NCBI GenBank assembly: GCA_025403435.1
Contig: CM046333.1
Coordinates: forward strand, 10,689,770-10,753,769
Direction of reading: 5' to 3'
Source: Artocarpus heterophyllus
Taxonomy: Eukaryota; Streptophyta; Magnoliopsida; Rosales; Moraceae
Length of the DNA stretch: 64,000 nucleotides
Below, piece by piece: positions 47,855 through 58,440 of this stretch. How positions within the stretch are numbered: the stretch's first letter is position 1; the number at the start of each line of letters is the position of its first letter. The position numbers and the translations under genes are program-made. The notes below the pieces were generated by a model, which did no database searches, was not told the origin of the DNA, and saw nothing but the letters and a program-made list of their open reading frames with translations.

Positions 47855-50033
47855 TGTAACGCCCCAGAATTTATTTAATGTTATTGTAATATAAATGATG
47901 AATTAGTGTGCCATAATTAATGTTTTAACATTAATTTGATTACTTGGTTGGATTTTGAATTTTTGGTTGCTTTGTTAATTTGATGAATTCAAATGATTTC
48001 TTATTGTTTTAAAATGATGTTTTGAGTTTTAAAACACAACAATTTGTAAAATGTTAAAAATATTCCGTTTTACAAAACCGTTGACGGCACATGATTTTTA
48101 CACAGTAAAATTGCCCACCGTTTCTCTCTATTTATTCTCTCTCTTCCTCCTCTCTCCTCACTCTCCCTGATCCCACTCTCTCTCCTCTCTCTCTCTCTCG
48201 GCTTCTCTCTTCTCTCTCAAATTCTCTCTCAAATTTTTGAATCAAAATTCAAATCCAAGCTTCGGGTTAGCAAGGAGGAAGCTCGGGAACGTGATTTGGT
48301 AACCAAGAAAGCGGATTGAAGCTTCGATTCGAGGTTAGTTTTGAAATTTTTAAACTTTTCCAAAATTTTCAATTTTGTGCATTTTTGAAATCTAGGTTTG
48401 CTTGAGCTTTGAAAACCTTGGATTTGAGTTAAATGAACTTAGAACAACTAGAATCTAAACTTAGATTGAAGAAAAATGGATTGGATTCAAGATTTTTCAT
48501 TTTTCTCCTCATTTTCTCATTTTTGGATTTTTGAGATTTTTGAGTTTAAATCTTGTTTAAATGAGTTCAAATGTGTTCTAGTATGTTTTTCTATCAACTA
48601 TGATTGTTTTCCATGCCTGGGATTTGAGAAAAACAGGTTAAAATTAAGATTTGAATTTTGAGGGAATCGAAAACTCGTGGCTAGATTTCTGGGTTTTCCC
48701 AATTCGACAGGCCGGACCACGTGTTCGGCAAGCCGGATCAAGGGATCGACAGGCCAGTGTTCATCTCTTTGGTAGGCCGAACCTAGGAATGTTCGGCGGA
48801 CCGAACTTGGCTTCCAGCATGCCGAACTGCACAGTTCGACTGGCTGAAACAGGGAGTCCGGCAGGCCGGCCGAGCATGGAAAATTTTGTGATTTTTCACC
48901 CGTTTTCACTGTTTTGAACCCCGATTTAAATTCCAACCTTATAGAATGATTTAAAAGATACAAATGGCACACTAGGATATCATGAAATGGTTTAGTAACA
49001 TAGAATGTCTCGAACTAGATATTGATCGACTTAGTTTGTATCTAGGATCGTTCGTGGTTCCGCGGAGCTAACGTATAGCGGACCGGGATTACGGTGTGGG
49101 GCATCGGCACGAATATTGAGGTAGGACTTCTACCCCATTTCCTTGGTAGCATAGTTTCAAAATGATTTGGCTTTGAAAAGGATTTCTATTAAAATATTTT
49201 CAATGGTTGTTTGACAATGAATTTATCGGTTATATTTTAATATACCGTGAACTGAAATGTACTTCATAATAAATGTAAATGACAACACTTGGTAATTGGG
49301 TTTTGAATGATGATGATAATAAACATATAGGCATTATGCCATATCAGAGATCGGGTCGTGTAGCGATCGACCTTGGGGGCAGGTCCCGAAACCCAGCTGG
49401 GCTACTACAGTGGTGATATTATTATGGTTTGCCTAGGAAAAAGAAAATTATATTTCTGGTTGTACAATTAAACTGTTCTGGGTAAGAACGGTTTTATTCA
49501 AATTTATTTATTTGTTTAAGGTTTTCTTTAAATAATTCCTGAAAAATGAAATGTTTCTTTAAATTAAATTATTTTACAAACATAGTCCTACTAAGCCTTT
49601 CGCTCACGTGTTATTTGTTTTAAATTTCCCCCCTTCTAGGTGGTTTTCCATTTAGGTTTGGAGAAGATTCAACGGACAGGACCCAAAAGCAATAGATGGA
49701 TTAATAAATTTATTTGTATTATTTAAATCAAGACATGTAAGATTTTAACTTTACTTGTACTTGGACTGTGATTATATTTATGATATTGTCAGTACCATGT
49801 GTGTACACAAGTTGTGGGTCTGTGAGACCCATACTCGCGACTTTATTGTTTTATTATTATTCGTTTAATGATTTCAATTGCCTAATGTACATGAACTCTT
49901 TTATAAGGTGTTGTTTTAAAGAACCTCACATTTTATATTTAATCCAACCCTTAAACTCTTGATTTTAATTAAATTCTCCTTTAATTGTTTTAAATAATCC
50001 GTCACGTCACCTCCCGTACTCCGGGGCGTGACA
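47855..50033. mobile_element. Solo LTR, 2179 bp, gypsy-like, with target-site duplication
   Basis: Termini are TGTAACGCCCC and GGGGCGTGACA (inverted, 10 of 11 matching), and both sides carry GCTCC (47850-47854 and 50034-50038). A CT-rich promoter-like tract is at 48120-48230. Length and terminus resemble the long LTRs of plant Ty3/gypsy chromoviruses such as Tekay/Del, by recollection. No internal region is present. Near 48700-48870 a GC-rich motif of the TTCGGCAGGCCG kind recurs imperfectly several times. Confidence 0.78.
48700..48872. repeat. Degenerate short GC-rich repeats inside the solo LTR
   Basis: Variants of TTCG(G/A)C(A/G)GGCCG(A/G)A occur about eight times, some in inverted sense, in otherwise AT-rich DNA. 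They keep an 88-codon frame open by chance; the product (RQAG, GRPN repeats) has no known domain. Confidence 0.55.
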
Positions 50034-50056
50034 GCTCCATCTTGTGGGGGGCATAA

Positions 50057-50323
50057 TGAAGATTTATTAATAAAACAATATTAAATAATTTAAATTTTGT
50101 AAATAGTAGGAATTTAGATTCTTCTTCCTTTTTGTTGTCTAATTAGTTTCTTATTATCTAGTTTCCTCTTTTTCAATATTTAAATTAGATTAGGATTACT
50201 CTTTTTTTAATATTTGAGTTAGATTAGGATTATTCTTGTAAACTCTAAAAATATCCAGTTTATTCCATGGAAAGACTATGCCATATTTATGGCAGTTTTT
50301 TTTTGTCTCTATTATTCTCTATA
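50057..50323 (+). repeat. Second LTR of the TRIM-like element
   Basis: It follows the GTGGGGGGCATAA polypurine tract and is followed by TGGTATCCATAG. It is diverged from the first LTR by scattered changes and short insertions. Confidence 0.72.
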
Positions 50324-50412
50324 TGGTATCCATAGATATCAGCATTCTGCTGAACCATGTTAAGTCTTCTTCTTCTTTTCTATATTTTTTTTTCTTATTT
50401 AATTTTTTATAG

Positions 50413-51569
50413 TAGGCACATGTGAAAGGAGTTAAGGACCAGTGGGTGCTTAAAGTTTTTTTTTTTTTAAAAATCTAATATACATAAATGAATGTTATAT
50501 TATATTAATATCTATTAGCCCCCAGTAAAAATTTAAATCAATCTTATAATCCCTTTAAAGATATCACTTTTTTAAAAGTTCAATAGGCATAAAAATTCAT
50601 CGTGGACAATTGTAGCATGTTAATAGATATTTACTTTGATTAGATTTTTGTTGTAGTTTTTAGCCTTTATTGACAAAAAATTCTACCTCTGTCACTAGTT
50701 GTATGGGGAAAAAATCTTCATGGATGAGTCATAACATTGTTCCAAATGTTATTAGTTATTAGCCTATGAACTATAAGCATCCTGACACTTTAGCTTTAAG
50801 CTGAAACTTGGATTAATTTTAAAATTCCTCCCAAATTATAGTTTTATAATACTTTACCACATGAATTTTAAAACCTAATATTTGTTCCCCTAAAGTATGA
50901 GCCGTTAACAAAAATGGCCTTTTTGTTAAAATTTTAAAGAAAAATTGACAAATAATTTTAAAATTAGGTGTATTTTAGTAATCTATCCATAAAAAGAACT
51001 ACAAAAATTAAAACTATAATAAAAATAGTCATTATTGATGATTAAAAAAATCAATTGAAACCATAATACCATGTAGATCCCTCTTTTTTTTATATACCCA
51101 AATTTTCTTAATTTTTTAAATTTGTTTCACACTCAAAAAGTATTTTGAAATTTTACAAGTTATAGATGCTAATGAAAAAAATAATATAACAAAAAAATAT
51201 TTAATATAACAAAAAAATATAGCAAAAATGTTTCAAAGAGAAAAAAAAACTCAAATTGTTTAATAAAATTTCTTTCATACTTTTAAAGTTTTCATTAGTA
51301 TTTATAACTTGTAAAATTTCTTAATTTTTTTAGGTGTGAAAAAAATTAATAAAATTTTAAAGAAATTTTGATATATATAAAAAAAAAGAGATCCAAATAA
51401 TATTATGGTTTCAATTGAGTTTTTTTGGTTTTAATCATCAATAAAGATTATTTTTATAATAGTTTCAATTTTTGTGGTTATTTTTATGAAGGGATTATTA
51501 AAATACTTCAGAAGGAATGCATGTTACTTTTTAAAATTCAAGAGATAAAGTGTTACAAAGGGTAAAGCC
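50413..51569. other. AT-rich intergenic DNA
   Basis: No frames or definable repeats; long A/T runs. Two segments near 51050-51110 and 51350-51420 look like imperfect inverted copies (both carry versions of AACCATAATA and GATCC.CTTTTTTT), suggesting a decayed foldback element. Confidence 0.4.
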
Positions 51570-51727
51570 TAGGGAAATTTTTATAACTAATCCTTGAAAC
51601 TTTTAAATTAAAAGCTATAGTATGTAAGAGCTTTATACTATAACTTATTTTTTTTCATCATTATAACATATAAAAAATTATATTATAATAACTAAAAGTT
51701 TTAGTTAGAATTAATTTTGTCAAATAA
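51570..51727. mobile_element. MITE family A copy (diverged)
   Basis: Contains AGCTATAGTATGTAAGAGCT and TATACTATAACTTATT and ends near TTTTGTCAAATAATCC. It lies about 560 bases before the ERF gene start. Confidence 0.45.
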
Positions 51728-51832
51728 TCCTCGCAAAAACTTTAAGCTACAATTGGTAAAGCAAGCAAGTGATAGCAGGAACAAGTGCATTAGTTTCACC
51801 CGTGGCCGGTGGTCCAGGTGCCGCAATATATT

Positions 51833-51860
51833 TATATATATACATATATATATATATTTA
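51833..51860. repeat. (TA)n-rich microsatellite
   Basis: TATATATA runs with CA interruptions lie upstream of the ERF gene. Confidence 0.7.
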
Positions 51861-52184
51861 TGCCCCTTTTTTGGGGTGTTTTTAAAGAAAATAAAAATAA
51901 AAATAAAAAGCAAACCAAGGAACTATCACATCCTAAAAAATAAACAACGTGATCTAAATGCATGGGCCCACCTCGCGTCATAGTCATTGATCGTACACTC
52001 TTCCACTGCCCACGTATCCGCTTCTTCCACGCTCTTCTCTTGAGGGTTGTCTTGACTCTTTTTGATGATCCACAGTTCCACACGTCAACTAATTTAGACT
52101 CTCAATCAACATGCTAATAATTACAGAGACAGAAATTTAAACAGACTCAATCCTCACTTCCTACTTACCGTACAAAAAAAAATG

Positions 52185-52196
52185 TATAAATATAAA
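52185..52196 (+). promoter_or_regulatory. TATA box of the ERF gene
   Basis: TATAAATATAAA lies about 100 bases before the chosen ATG (52288). A start of transcription near 52215-52220 would leave the upstream in-frame ATG at 52219 at or before the cap, which favours the later ATG. Confidence 0.65.
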
Positions 52197-52287
52197 CAGA
52201 TGCCACAACTCCCCAATCATGGTGCTTCAATTCCAAGTTCCAACATTATCCATTTATATTTACAAATTGTTCCCAATCATCATCACC

Positions 52288-53121
52288 ATGGAGGTTAAGA
52301 GTGGAGAACCAATGGCTAATTCCGAGCGATTATATTCGTCTATAAGTGGCAGCAGGGGCAGCAGCGGCAGCGGCGATTCTTATCCAAAATACAAGGGTGT
52401 AAGGTTGAGAAAATGGGGGAAATGGGTGTCGGAGATTAGGCTTCCCAACAGCCGGGAGCGCATATGGCTCGGGTCCTACGACACGGCGGAGAAGGCGGCA
52501 AGGGCCTTCGATGCGGCCCAGTTCTGCCTGCGCGGATGCCACGTTCACTTCAATTTCCCCCAGTCCCCCCCGGACATCCCCTGCGGCCGCTCGCTTAGCC
52601 CGCAGGAGATCCAAGTGGTTGCTGCGAGGTTTGCTGAGCAGGAACAGGATCAACAACATGATAAGGATGAGCATGCAGGGCAATCAACAGCAAACCATCA
52701 TCATTATAATTCTTCACAGGAACCAAACCCTAATTTTCCTTCAGTAATGTCTGATCAGGAATATTGTTATGGGTCTCATAATTACATGAGCAGTACTACT
52801 AGTTATGATATGACCAATAACAATAATAACAACATGGATTATTGGTCGTTCTTGAACTGCTTGGATTTTTCGACCCATGATGGAGCTAATATATCGGGTA
52901 ATTATGATCATAATTTTGATCAATATGATTATTCTTTATTTTCTGGACAGCTTGATAAGATGCATTCAGATTCAGGTGACTACTTTTGTGGTGATGATTC
53001 TGTTCCACCAGCTTTTGCAGCACCGGACGACAGCTTCACTAGATCTGTAGACGACAACATTCTTAATGGAGATGAGCTCATCGTTTCTCACCACTCCTCA
53101 TCGTTTCTCTGGAACTTCTAG
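52288..53121 (+). CDS. ERF/DREB A-5 type AP2 transcription factor (ERF018/ORA47-like)
   Basis: Single-exon frame of 277 residues with one AP2/ERF domain at about 35-91: [19 protein letters not shown], then [20 protein letters not shown]. The domain carries the DREB-type Val (WVSEI) and closely resembles Arabidopsis ERF018/ORA47 and ERF019 of ERF group II. After the domain comes [15 protein letters not shown], shared with that group, then N-, H-, S- and D-rich sequence and a C-terminal FLWNF comparable to the LWDF ends of relatives. The protein should bind DRE/GCC-like promoter elements in the nucleus; ORA47 is a fast wound and jasmonate-responsive regulator. The ATG in ACCATGG context at 52288 is preferred to 52219, which would add 23 hydrophobic residues and lies at the expected cap site. 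It is much longer than ORA47 because of the low-complexity tail. Confidence 0.92.
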   Translation: MEVKSGEPMANSERLYSSISGSRGSSGSGDSYPKYKGVRLRKWGKWVSEIRLPNSRERIWLGSYDTAEKAARAFDAAQFCLRGCHVHFNFPQSPPDIPCGRSLSPQEIQVVAARFAEQEQDQQHDKDEHAGQSTANHHHYNSSQEPNPNFPSVMSDQEYCYGSHNYMSSTTSYDMTNNNNNNMDYWSFLNCLDFSTHDGANISGNYDHNFDQYDYSLFSGQLDKMHSDSGDYFCGDDSVPPAFAAPDDSFTRSVDDNILNGDELIVSHHSSSFLWNF

Positions 53122-53455
53122 CTATTTTGACAAACGATGTAGTATAGGCTGATTATTATGAAATAGGCTTACGATTTTCCTGTCTTTTTTCTTGTGTCCC
53201 TCGATAATCATGCAACATCAATTATAAGTGAGTCAGTTTTTAATTTATATATAAGATTTTTAATCGATGTGATGTGTTATGATATTATTGTGAGACTATA
53301 AAAAAAAACATGGGAATAAAATGATTAGTTTTTCATTAGCCTTTTAAATTTTGCTTATTTTAGCCATCAGGATACATTTACAGCAAGATTAATATTAATG
53401 TCCTTTCTCCTAATTTGGGCTGAAAGTAGTTTTCTTTTCATGTTGCTACCAATAT
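53122..53455. other. 3' flank of the ERF gene
   Basis: Probable 3' UTR in the first ~200 bases (AATAAA-like ATAAAA near 53315), then AT-rich DNA up to the SINE. Confidence 0.5.
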
Positions 53456-53769
53456 TTGGTTGGTTTAATTGATAGGGGACTGCTCTGTTTAAGCAAGCGA
53501 CTCAAGTTTGAGTCTTTGTGAACACAATTGTCGGTGTTGGAAGACTCTTGTCGCCTTTGGGTCTCTTCACGGGTCAACTCCAGATTAGTCGGGCTAAACT
53601 ACCTGAACGTGTGTTGGAAGACTCTTGCCACCTTCGAGTCTCTCTACGGGTCAACACTAGATTAGTTGGGCTAAACCACCTGAACGTTGAGGGGCCTTTA
53701 ATAATTCGTACTGTTCGTGGTAAGCTCGGATACCAGGGATTTCACCAATATATATATATATATATATAG
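53456..53769 (+). mobile_element. tRNA-derived SINE with internal tandem duplication
   Basis: A pol III A box TGGTTTAATTG (53461-53471, full match to TRGYNNARNNG) is followed 34 bases later by a B box GTTTGAGTC (53506-53514, one mismatch to GWTCRANNC). Downstream, a 77-base unit is present twice (53535-53611 and 53612-53687, from TGTTGGAAGACTCTTG to CTGAACGT), and the element ends in a (TA)n tail (53748-53768). This is plant SINE structure. No target duplication was resolved. Confidence 0.72.
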
Positions 53770-54870
53770 TTGCTAGCTTTATCGTTGTATGCTACTCTCT
53801 CTGCCCATTGGCGAATTAGGGCATGAGCATTTTTCTTTTGGTGTGTACGATAAGCAGAAAACAACAGACACTCATAAAGGTATTTTAATAACTAATCATG
53901 ACAATTCATAAAGGAACCAATATCTAGGATGTAAAATCGGCCCACTTGATCGCAAATTTTGGAAATTATTCTAAGCCATTTTATATACTGGCCACAACTC
54001 AAGATATTTTAAGAACTAATAATTAAGATTGGTCAGGACATAAATAACGGCTTTTTTTTTTTTTTTTTTTTGGGGGGGTGTGGTAATACTACATTGCCAA
54101 TTAATCAGAAAACGTCTTGGATCTAAATATCTCGTCCTCTTCTCACTTTTTTTTTTTTGGGGCTATTCTCCTCACGTTTTTTGCGTTTCTTTTTAATGAT
54201 GAAGTGCATGTTTTATTTCAGTTGCAATCTTCTCTTCAATACTCAAAATAACAGTTCTATTGAAAATCAAATAATTTCTTTTCTTTTTTTCCTATATAAG
54301 GATAGTCTAGTGGTAAATTTATATTTAATTTATTTATCTTGAGATGTACAGTTAAAATCCCAATACCAACTTCAAAAAAATGAAACTTGCACGTGTATTT
54401 TCTTAAAATTAAAAACACTATCAATTACCTAATGATTTTTTCTGTAATACATGTGGCAATTTTTTTTTTTTGAAGGACATATGACAAAATATGTAAATTA
54501 TTTTTGAAATAAGCTACATAAGCTACCATATCGGAATTTAAGCTAGATATGCAATATAAGTTACAATATGAAGTTTTTAACTATATAAGCTCTCAACAAA
54601 ATTTGAAATAAGAAAACTCAAAAGATGAGGATTATATCTTCCTCCTTTGTAGTTTTACATATTGCATAAATAGCATTGGTAAAGAAGGTTCAAACGCATC
54701 TTTTTTTTTTTTTTCTTTTCTTTTCAAGATACCAAAGTAGGAGAAAATCCAGGCCAAAAAAAGGAAAAAAATGATGGAGAACACCAATTGTCACAGGTGG
54801 GCCATAGAACCTTATCTCTCAAATGACCCAAACACCTACGTTTAAAAAGGATCATAGAGGCTTGAGCTAT

Positions 54871-54902
<32 letters not shown>

Positions 54903-55179
54903 CTATGTACATGTATATATACACATTCATTAGAAAATGTGGTATGTTTATTTTCAGCAAAAATATAGTACGTTTATAGAATAATCCATGTCATAGACTA
55001 TCAATTATCATCTAGAATATACCTATGCTCAACACAATGGCGCCACAACCAACATGATTGGGCTTAAGCTAAATGAATCCCACCTATTTAAAATTTTAGA
55101 AGCTCAATATGGACGCTGTACTATTTCTACCACTAGATACCTTTTGCAAATAGGAGTTGTTATAAGATATCCTATTCAT
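53770..55179. other. AT-rich intergenic DNA
   Basis: Long T runs at 54050-54070 and 54700-54720 and an (AC)n(AT)n microsatellite at about 54871-54902. No genes or defined repeats. Confidence 0.5.
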
Positions 55180-55470
55180 TTTGTGAAGCTTTAACCAAAA
55201 AGTTAAGTGGCGCCTTTGTGCCCGAGGAGATGAAGTTAAAGCTTTTGTCTTAAGTTTGCTTTCAGCAAGAGATGTGGAATTAAATTTCTAACTAGTGGAG
55301 TCGGGTGCATTGATCACAATAATACAAGCTTTGAAGATTGATAATTTCGATTGTAGTGTGTTTCATGTTGATGTGTCTAACTTATTATTATTATTTTTTT
55401 TTTCAAGAGTTAAAATTTGCCATGTATTTAGAGAGGTAAATAATTGCCCACTCATTGGCTTCTTATACAC
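55180..55470 (+). mobile_element. LINE-type RNase H (RVT_3) remnant
   Basis: Plus-strand frames give VE/ME-SGALITIIQALKID..., then VKICHVFREVN, which match the RNase H-like domain of plant non-LTR elements (ESD...V(I/V)..L and V.H(V/I)(F/Y)RE.N). Stops upstream (from about 55185) show it is dead. Only about 290 bases are recognisable. Confidence 0.55.
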
Positions 55471-56164
55471 TTATAGATATTAACTCATTTAGTTGGAGGA
55501 CACTACTTCACTTATAATAGTTATCCTACAAAATGCTTTATTTCAAATACAATACCAGTCTCTAATTCTTAAAAAAAAGGTAGTCTATCCAAATTTATAT
55601 ATATAAATTGAAGCGCATAACAATTGAAATATTGGTTAACTACAAAGAATTATGACGTGGTATGCTAAGTCTATTGGTTATCTCTAAGGATTTAAAGAAA
55701 ATCATAATTAACTTATATCGGGGACGAAATATTCACCATTAATATTTTATACAAAAACCCAGTTACGATATTACATACACGTATATATATGAACTTTCTA
55801 GATAGTCTTTTTAGGGATTAACTCTTTAACATAATATGTAAGAGTAAAAACGTAACATAATTTTTTTTTTTTGAATCAAATTACTATTGGAGACATGTAA
55901 CATCAATAATTTATAGCCCTTTTGATTCACGGTTCAAATTGAGAAACTTTATTGAATCCAAGTTGGTGTTACATTATCAGTCATCCAAAGATTATATTTA
56001 CATCCTCCAAAACTTGTACATATAAAATAATTGCCTCGAGATTTATCTGGTCTGAAAAGCTGCGCCTATAGTCTTCTTCTTGTTTAAATCTGATACATCT
56101 CACCAATATATAAGACTTGGAGTTACTTATCAAATTGTAAATCCTTAATGGATTGAGAATTATA
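55471..56164. other. AT-rich intergenic DNA
   Basis: Nothing recognisable on either strand. Confidence 0.45.
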
Positions 56165-56322
56165 GGCCTCGTTTGTTTTGATTCTCAAAATTTTTAAAAA
56201 TGTTTTTGCACACTTTTCGAAGTAAAATTTTTAAAACACTCATATCACAATTCCTATAAAATTCTCATTTTTCAAAACAAAAAATATTTTCATCTATTTT
56301 AAAAATAATACCAAACGGCTTG
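56165..56322. mobile_element. MITE family B copy
   Basis: It begins GGCCTCGTTTG and ends ACCAAACGGCTTG (inverted ends) and matches the copy at 19977-20134 along its length. Confidence 0.62.
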
Positions 56323-57007
56323 ATAGTTTTTATAACAATTTTTGTCGGCACATATTTTCACTGTTGATGACACCACTAGGATATTTTTCAATCAATATCT
56401 TTTGGTCTCTTTTTTCGCCCTCAAAAGTCTATATATCGTGTTCATGTTGGGGATGTTTCTTCTTTCTTTACTTTTTTTTTCTTTCTTTTTTTTTTTTTTT
56501 ACAAAAAGGAAATCAATCATGTTTAGCCTCCATGAATGAGGCAGCATGATTTTTTTCAAAACAATAACAGCTTGGATGTTGGACGGAGTTTGGATGGGTT
56601 TTCATCCAAATTTCCGGCTTTCAAACTGCCCATTTGACGCTTGAAGTTGAACAATGGAATTAGGCTTATAAAAACCATCCAAGAACCTTGAGCAATATTT
56701 TGAGTCTACTAGGGGTAGTAGGGTGGTCCATGTCTAATTCGGCCTTGATCAAACTAGGCTCTTTTTTGGGTCTGTTTGCTTCTACTTCTGTTTTGTCCTT
56801 GTGCCATCTGGCTGTTGGGCTTCGGCAATGGTCCACATTTAGATCCTTCCTGATACTCATGTTGAATTCTGGTTCAAGATTCTATCTTACTGGCCGTCCA
56901 TTTGAATTTTGAAACACACTTTCAAAGTTTGTTATCTCCGTTGTCAATACCACAGTCCAAATTCACTACGTATATAGCAAGATTTCAAGGGGAAAAAATA
57001 GTTTTTT
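56323..57007. other. Unassigned stretch, partly less AT-rich
   Basis: 56560-56920 is more balanced in base content than its flanks and is open for 74 codons (+) and 64 codons (-), but neither product has a recognisable domain. It may be a decayed gene or transposon piece. Confidence 0.3.
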
Positions 57008-57140
57008 AGGGTGTTTGGCAAATCAGTTTAAATTTTTAAAAAAAGTTTAAACATTATAGCATATGAAAGTTTTACACTATAATTGTTTTTTGATTTATAT
57101 TATAGCATATAAGAGCTTTACAATATCGGCTTATTAAATG
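57008..57140. mobile_element. MITE family A copy (partial)
   Basis: It starts AGGGTGTTTGGCAAATCAG and contains ATAGCATATGAAAGTTTTACACTATAA-like core sequence (shown here only in part). The right end is not clear. Confidence 0.5.
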
Positions 57141-58269
57141 AGAGTTATACATTAAAGATGAGAATAAATATGCATACAAACTATTTCTAAATGAAAGTTT
57201 CGATAAAAAAAAGAAGCTATCAATGAAAGTGTAAACGCTACAAAAAACTTGTGATAAAAACTCATTTTCACTCTTATTGGTGACCTATGTACTAATCACG
57301 TAAGTGTAATTACATATATTTAAACAAAAAATCAAATGTTTAGGTAATAAAGTGAGGAGCTTTAAAATTTCAGAAAGTAAAGTAATAATTTTAAAGTTTA
57401 GAGAACAAAATAAAAGGTTTTAAAAATTAAAAAGACAAGAATGACCGTTTTTAAAGTTCAAATGACAAAATATGAAACACTTCAAAAAAGCTAATAATCT
57501 TTCCCTCTTTCTTTTTTTTTTTTTTTTTTTGAATGTATATTTCATTCGTACCGCTTAATAACCTTTGTTTGCTTTCAAAAAAGATCATCGAAAATATCAA
57601 TCTAGCAAACATGTTCTTTCAATTCTCGGTCCGTGAGTTGGAAAAAGGAGCTATCAGTAATTTAGTTACATTTATCGTTCGGTGTTTAATACAAGGGACG
57701 GAAGGTTGGGTTTACCTAAGCTCAACAAGCAGAATGGTTGAGCACGCCACTTAAGAGGCTGAGAGTTAAATGCGTCGAATTTCAAAAACTATAATTAATT
57801 GGCGCGAAGACGGTTGGCTGTTAATTTTGTGGACGTGGCTTGTGGGCCGCCACGTATTTATCAGGAGATGGAATTTTTTGCTCGGGCAAGCTCATTTTGT
57901 TGGACCTTCCATGACAGTAATCTTCCTTGCTCTCTCTCTCCAATTTTATCTATGCACCGTCTTGCAAGTTGGAACTCTTTTGGGCGATAAGAATGTGTGC
58001 GTGGGCCAAATTGTTTTTGCAGTTAATTACTGCTTTTATTTCTCCTCTTCTATTCTCCTAGTAAAACAAAAATGGCCTAATTTACTTCGAAAAATGAGTT
58101 CCTTTTTCACTCCCAACGTCGCACAATCTATTAGCGGAACAGAGATTCTATAATTAGACTATAGAGTAACAAATTTTAGGCGCAATGTTAAAAGGTGAAG
58201 GAAAAAAGATATCTTTACTGTTACACCATATCAACTTAAGAATAAGACTTACAAGTTGAACCCTTCTAC
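57141..58269. other. Unassigned region with an open 127-codon frame and ACGT-core motifs
   Basis: The plus frame 57770-58153 has hydrophobic stretches but no recognised domain. Two ACGT-core motifs in opposite sense, GGACGTGGC (57831-57839) and GCCACGTA (57849-57856), lie in its first part, like ABA-response elements. No gene can be assigned to them. Confidence 0.3.
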
Positions 58270-58440
58270 TGTTAGGATATTTGAAAGAAGAGTTCAAACC
58301 ATCCGTTTGAGTTTAAGAACTATAACATATGAGAGCTTTACACTATAATTTTTTATTATGGTATATAAAATTTTTATACTATTTATAATTCAAATCATTG
58401 ATTTAAAATACTCTTTCAAATATCTTCCAAATACCTATAA
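58270..58440. mobile_element. MITE family A copy (diverged)
   Basis: It starts near TAGGATATTTGAAAGAAG, contains ATAACATATGAGAGCTTTACA and TTTTATACTATTTATAA, and ends near CTCTTTCAAATATCTTCC: imperfect inverted ends and family core. Confidence 0.5.

Larger units (their letters stand above)
46970..50412 (+). mobile_element. Miniature copia-like LTR element (TRIM-like) in tandem form, with nested insertions
   Basis: Two direct repeats, 46970-47222 and 50057-50323, begin TGAAGAT and end near TTTACA/TCTATA. Each is followed by TGGTATC, the start of a tRNA-Met primer-binding site. The second repeat is preceded by a polypurine tract (GTGGGGGG, 50044-50051). Similarity between the copies runs on past the primer site (to about 47300 and 50412), so the order is LTR-internal-LTR-internal (partial). 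The internal part is short: a leader, a small frame MPHRSQTSCCHCGFDHS at about 47737-47854, then directly the polypurine tract. It lacks reverse transcriptase and integrase, as in TRIM elements. A MITE (47311-47482) and a 2.2 kb solo LTR (47855-50033) are inserted in it. Confidence 0.68.

Noticed and set aside
48651..48917. 88-codon frame with RQAG/GRPN repeats as a gene
   Set aside because: It lies inside a solo LTR and is produced by degenerate GC-rich DNA repeats; no domain or start context supports it.
52219..52287. Upstream start for the ERF gene
   Set aside because: It lies at the expected cap site 30 bases after the TATA box and adds hydrophobic residues absent from relatives; the later ATG has better context.
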